Source of the DNA: an uncultured Planctomycetales bacterium
Lineage (GTDB): Bacteria > Planctomycetota > Planctomycetia > Isosphaerales > Isosphaeraceae
Assembly: GCA_937997355.1 (NCBI GenBank)
Contig: CALKTZ010000302.1
Span: forward strand, 1 to 5,020
DNA: 5,020 nt
Reading direction: 5' to 3'
Shown: positions 4,078 to 5,020 of the stretch, piece after piece
Layout of the letters: the number at the start of each line of letters is the position of its first letter
Position numbering within the stretch: the first letter of the stretch is position 1
Made by a program: the position numbers and the translations under genes
The notes under the pieces: model-generated
Databases searched by the model: none
What the model was told of the DNA's origin: nothing
The model's input: only the letters and a program-made list of their open reading frames with translations

Positions 4078-5020
4078 TTACATCATCCCCATGCCACCCA
4101 TTCCGCCCATGCCACCCATTCCGCCCATGCCACCCATTTCAGGACCATGGTGATGGTCGTGGCCGCCGGCGGCTTCCTTCTTCTTGGGGGGTTCGGCGAT
4201 CAGGGCCTCGGTGGTCAGCAGCAGGCTGGCGACCGACGCGCCGTTCTGGAGGGCCGAGCGGGTCACCTTGGCGGGATCGACGATCCCGGCGGCGATCAGG
4301 TCGCCCCAGACGTTGGACTCGGCGTCGTAGCCGAAGTTGGCCTTGTCGCTCTTCTTGATCTTGTTGACGACGACCGAGCCGTCGATCCCGGCGTTTTCCG
4401 CGATGTAGCGGGCCGGCTGCTCGACCGCCCGACGGATCAGGTCGATGCCGAACTGCTCGTCCCCTTCACCCTTCAGCTTGTCGAGCTGCTTGGAGGCCCG
4501 GATCAGGGCGGTGCCGCCGCCGGCGACGACCCCTTCCTCGATCGCGGCTCGGGTGGCGTGGAGGGCGTCCTCGACGAGCGCCTTCCGCTCCTTCATCTCG
4601 GTCTCGGTGGCGGCCCCGACGTTGATCTGGGCGATCCCGCCGGCGAGCTTGGCGAGCCGTTCCTGGAGCTTCTCGCGATCATACTCGCTGTCGGTCTGGC
4701 CGATCTCGCGGCGGATCTGCTCGGCGCGACCCTTGATGGCGTCGGCGGTCCCGAGCCCTTCGACGATCGTGGTGTTCTCGCTGTCGATCGTGATCTTGCG
4801 GGCGCGGCCGAGGTCGGAGAGGGGGATCGCTTCGAGGTCGACGCCGAGATCCTTGAAGATCGCGGTCCCGCCGGTGAGGGTGGCGATGTCGCCGAGCATG
4901 GCCTTGCGGCGATCGCCGTAGCCAGGGGCCTTGACGGCGGCAACCTTCAGAATGCCCCGGAGCTTGTTGACGACGAGGGTCGCCAGCGCTTCGCCTTCGA
5001 TGTCCTCGGCGATGATCAGC
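4078..5020 (-). CDS. groEL: GroEL chaperonin, second paralog with His-rich and GGM tail (3' part; cut by right edge)
   Basis: The C-terminal 313 residues are present. The frame is open to base 5019 and the gene continues beyond the window. It begins in the apical domain with LIIAEDIEGEALATLVVNKLRG, a client-binding helix, then KAPGYGDRRKAMLGD. The intermediate and second equatorial parts follow, with VEDALHATRAAIEEGVVAGGG, which holds the second ATPase Asp and the nucleotide-binding glycines, and DPAKVTRSALQNGASVASLLLTTEA. After a lysine patch (PPKKKEAAGG) comes HDHHH and then a GGM-repeat tail ending MGMM. GGM tails project into the GroEL cavity and help with folding in well-studied species. 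It is clearly diverged from the copy at 1945-3567, so the pair is not a recent duplication. It lies 125 nt before groES. The missing 5' part could be preceded by another groES; that cannot be seen here. Confidence 0.97.
   Translation of the reverse strand, partial: LIIAEDIEGEALATLVVNKLRGILKVAAVKAPGYGDRRKAMLGDIATLTGGTAIFKDLGVDLEAIPLSDLGRARKITIDSENTTIVEGLGTADAIKGRAEQIRREIGQTDSEYDREKLQERLAKLAGGIAQINVGAATETEMKERKALVEDALHATRAAIEEGVVAGGGTALIRASKQLDKLKGEGDEQFGIDLIRRAVEQPARYIAENAGIDGSVVVNKIKKSDKANFGYDAESNVWGDLIAAGIVDPAKVTRSALQNGASVASLLLTTEALIAEPPKKKEAAGGHDHHHGPEMGGMGGMGGMGGMGGMGMM
4091..4139 (-). repeat. 18-bp tandem repeat coding the GGM tail
   Basis: The unit ATGCCACCCATTCCGCCC on the plus strand occurs at 4091-4108 and 4109-4126 without any difference, followed by a partial third copy from 4127. 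On the coding strand each unit gives two GGM triplets. Exact repeats like this can change length by slippage, so the tail length may vary between strains. Confidence 0.85.

Noticed and set aside
4091..4139. A CRISPR-like or intergenic satellite array
   Set aside because: The 18-bp units have no spacers, stay in frame within groEL and code for the well-known GGM tail.
1..5020. A new defence or mobile system
   Set aside because: All coding DNA is accounted for by conserved chaperone genes. No transposase, integrase, toxin, nuclease or repeat array is seen; only the tRNA remnant hints at past rearrangement.

Overview
The window is a compact heat-shock chaperone locus read entirely from the minus strand, from right to left. 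In transcription order it holds the 3' part of a first groEL (cut by the right edge), groES, a second complete groEL, an intergenic region with an intrinsic terminator and a broken tRNA-Lys-like sequence, dnaJ, and the 5' part of grpE (cut by the left edge). Every coding assignment rests on strong family motifs. The long open frames on the plus strand are antisense shadows caused by high GC and biased codon use.

The DNA is GC-rich with strong G/C third-position preference. A groEL-groES-groEL cluster followed by dnaJ-grpE without dnaK, with paralogous chaperonins that have different C-terminal tails, suggests a GC-rich bacterium, and Planctomycetota (Isosphaeraceae/Gemmataceae-like) is my best guess. 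That taxonomic call is inference. No rRNA, intact tRNA or lineage-specific marker is present to confirm it.

Region by region. 1-345: GrpE residues 1-115, with two plausible starts. 346-459: short dnaJ-grpE gap with a 7-bp GC hairpin and the grpE ribosome binding site. 460-1614: full DnaJ (384 aa) with J domain, short G/F region, four zinc-binding CxxCxGxG motifs and substrate-binding C-terminal domains. 1615-1944: 330-bp intergenic region with the dnaJ leader, a degenerate tRNA-Lys(CTT)-like sequence, an 8-bp inverted repeat and a strong intrinsic terminator after groEL. 1945-3567: full GroEL (540 aa, GTG start) with a charged tail instead of a GGM tail. 3568-3655: short gap with a strong ribosome binding site. 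3656-3952: GroES (98 aa). 3953-4077: gap with a 9-bp perfect GC-rich hairpin. 4078-5020: C-terminal 313 residues of the other GroEL, with a His-rich stretch and a classic GGM tail encoded by an 18-bp tandem repeat.

Functionally, GroES is the lid for one or both GroEL rings, while DnaJ and GrpE are the J-protein and nucleotide exchange factor that drive the DnaK cycle; dnaK is not in the window. The terminator at about 1849-1904 divides the locus into a chaperonin unit and a dnaJ-grpE unit. I saw no CIRCE (HrcA) operator, so how heat-shock control works here is open. The two most interesting items are the broken tRNA-Lys remnant between the two units and the different tails of the two GroEL paralogs that share one groES.
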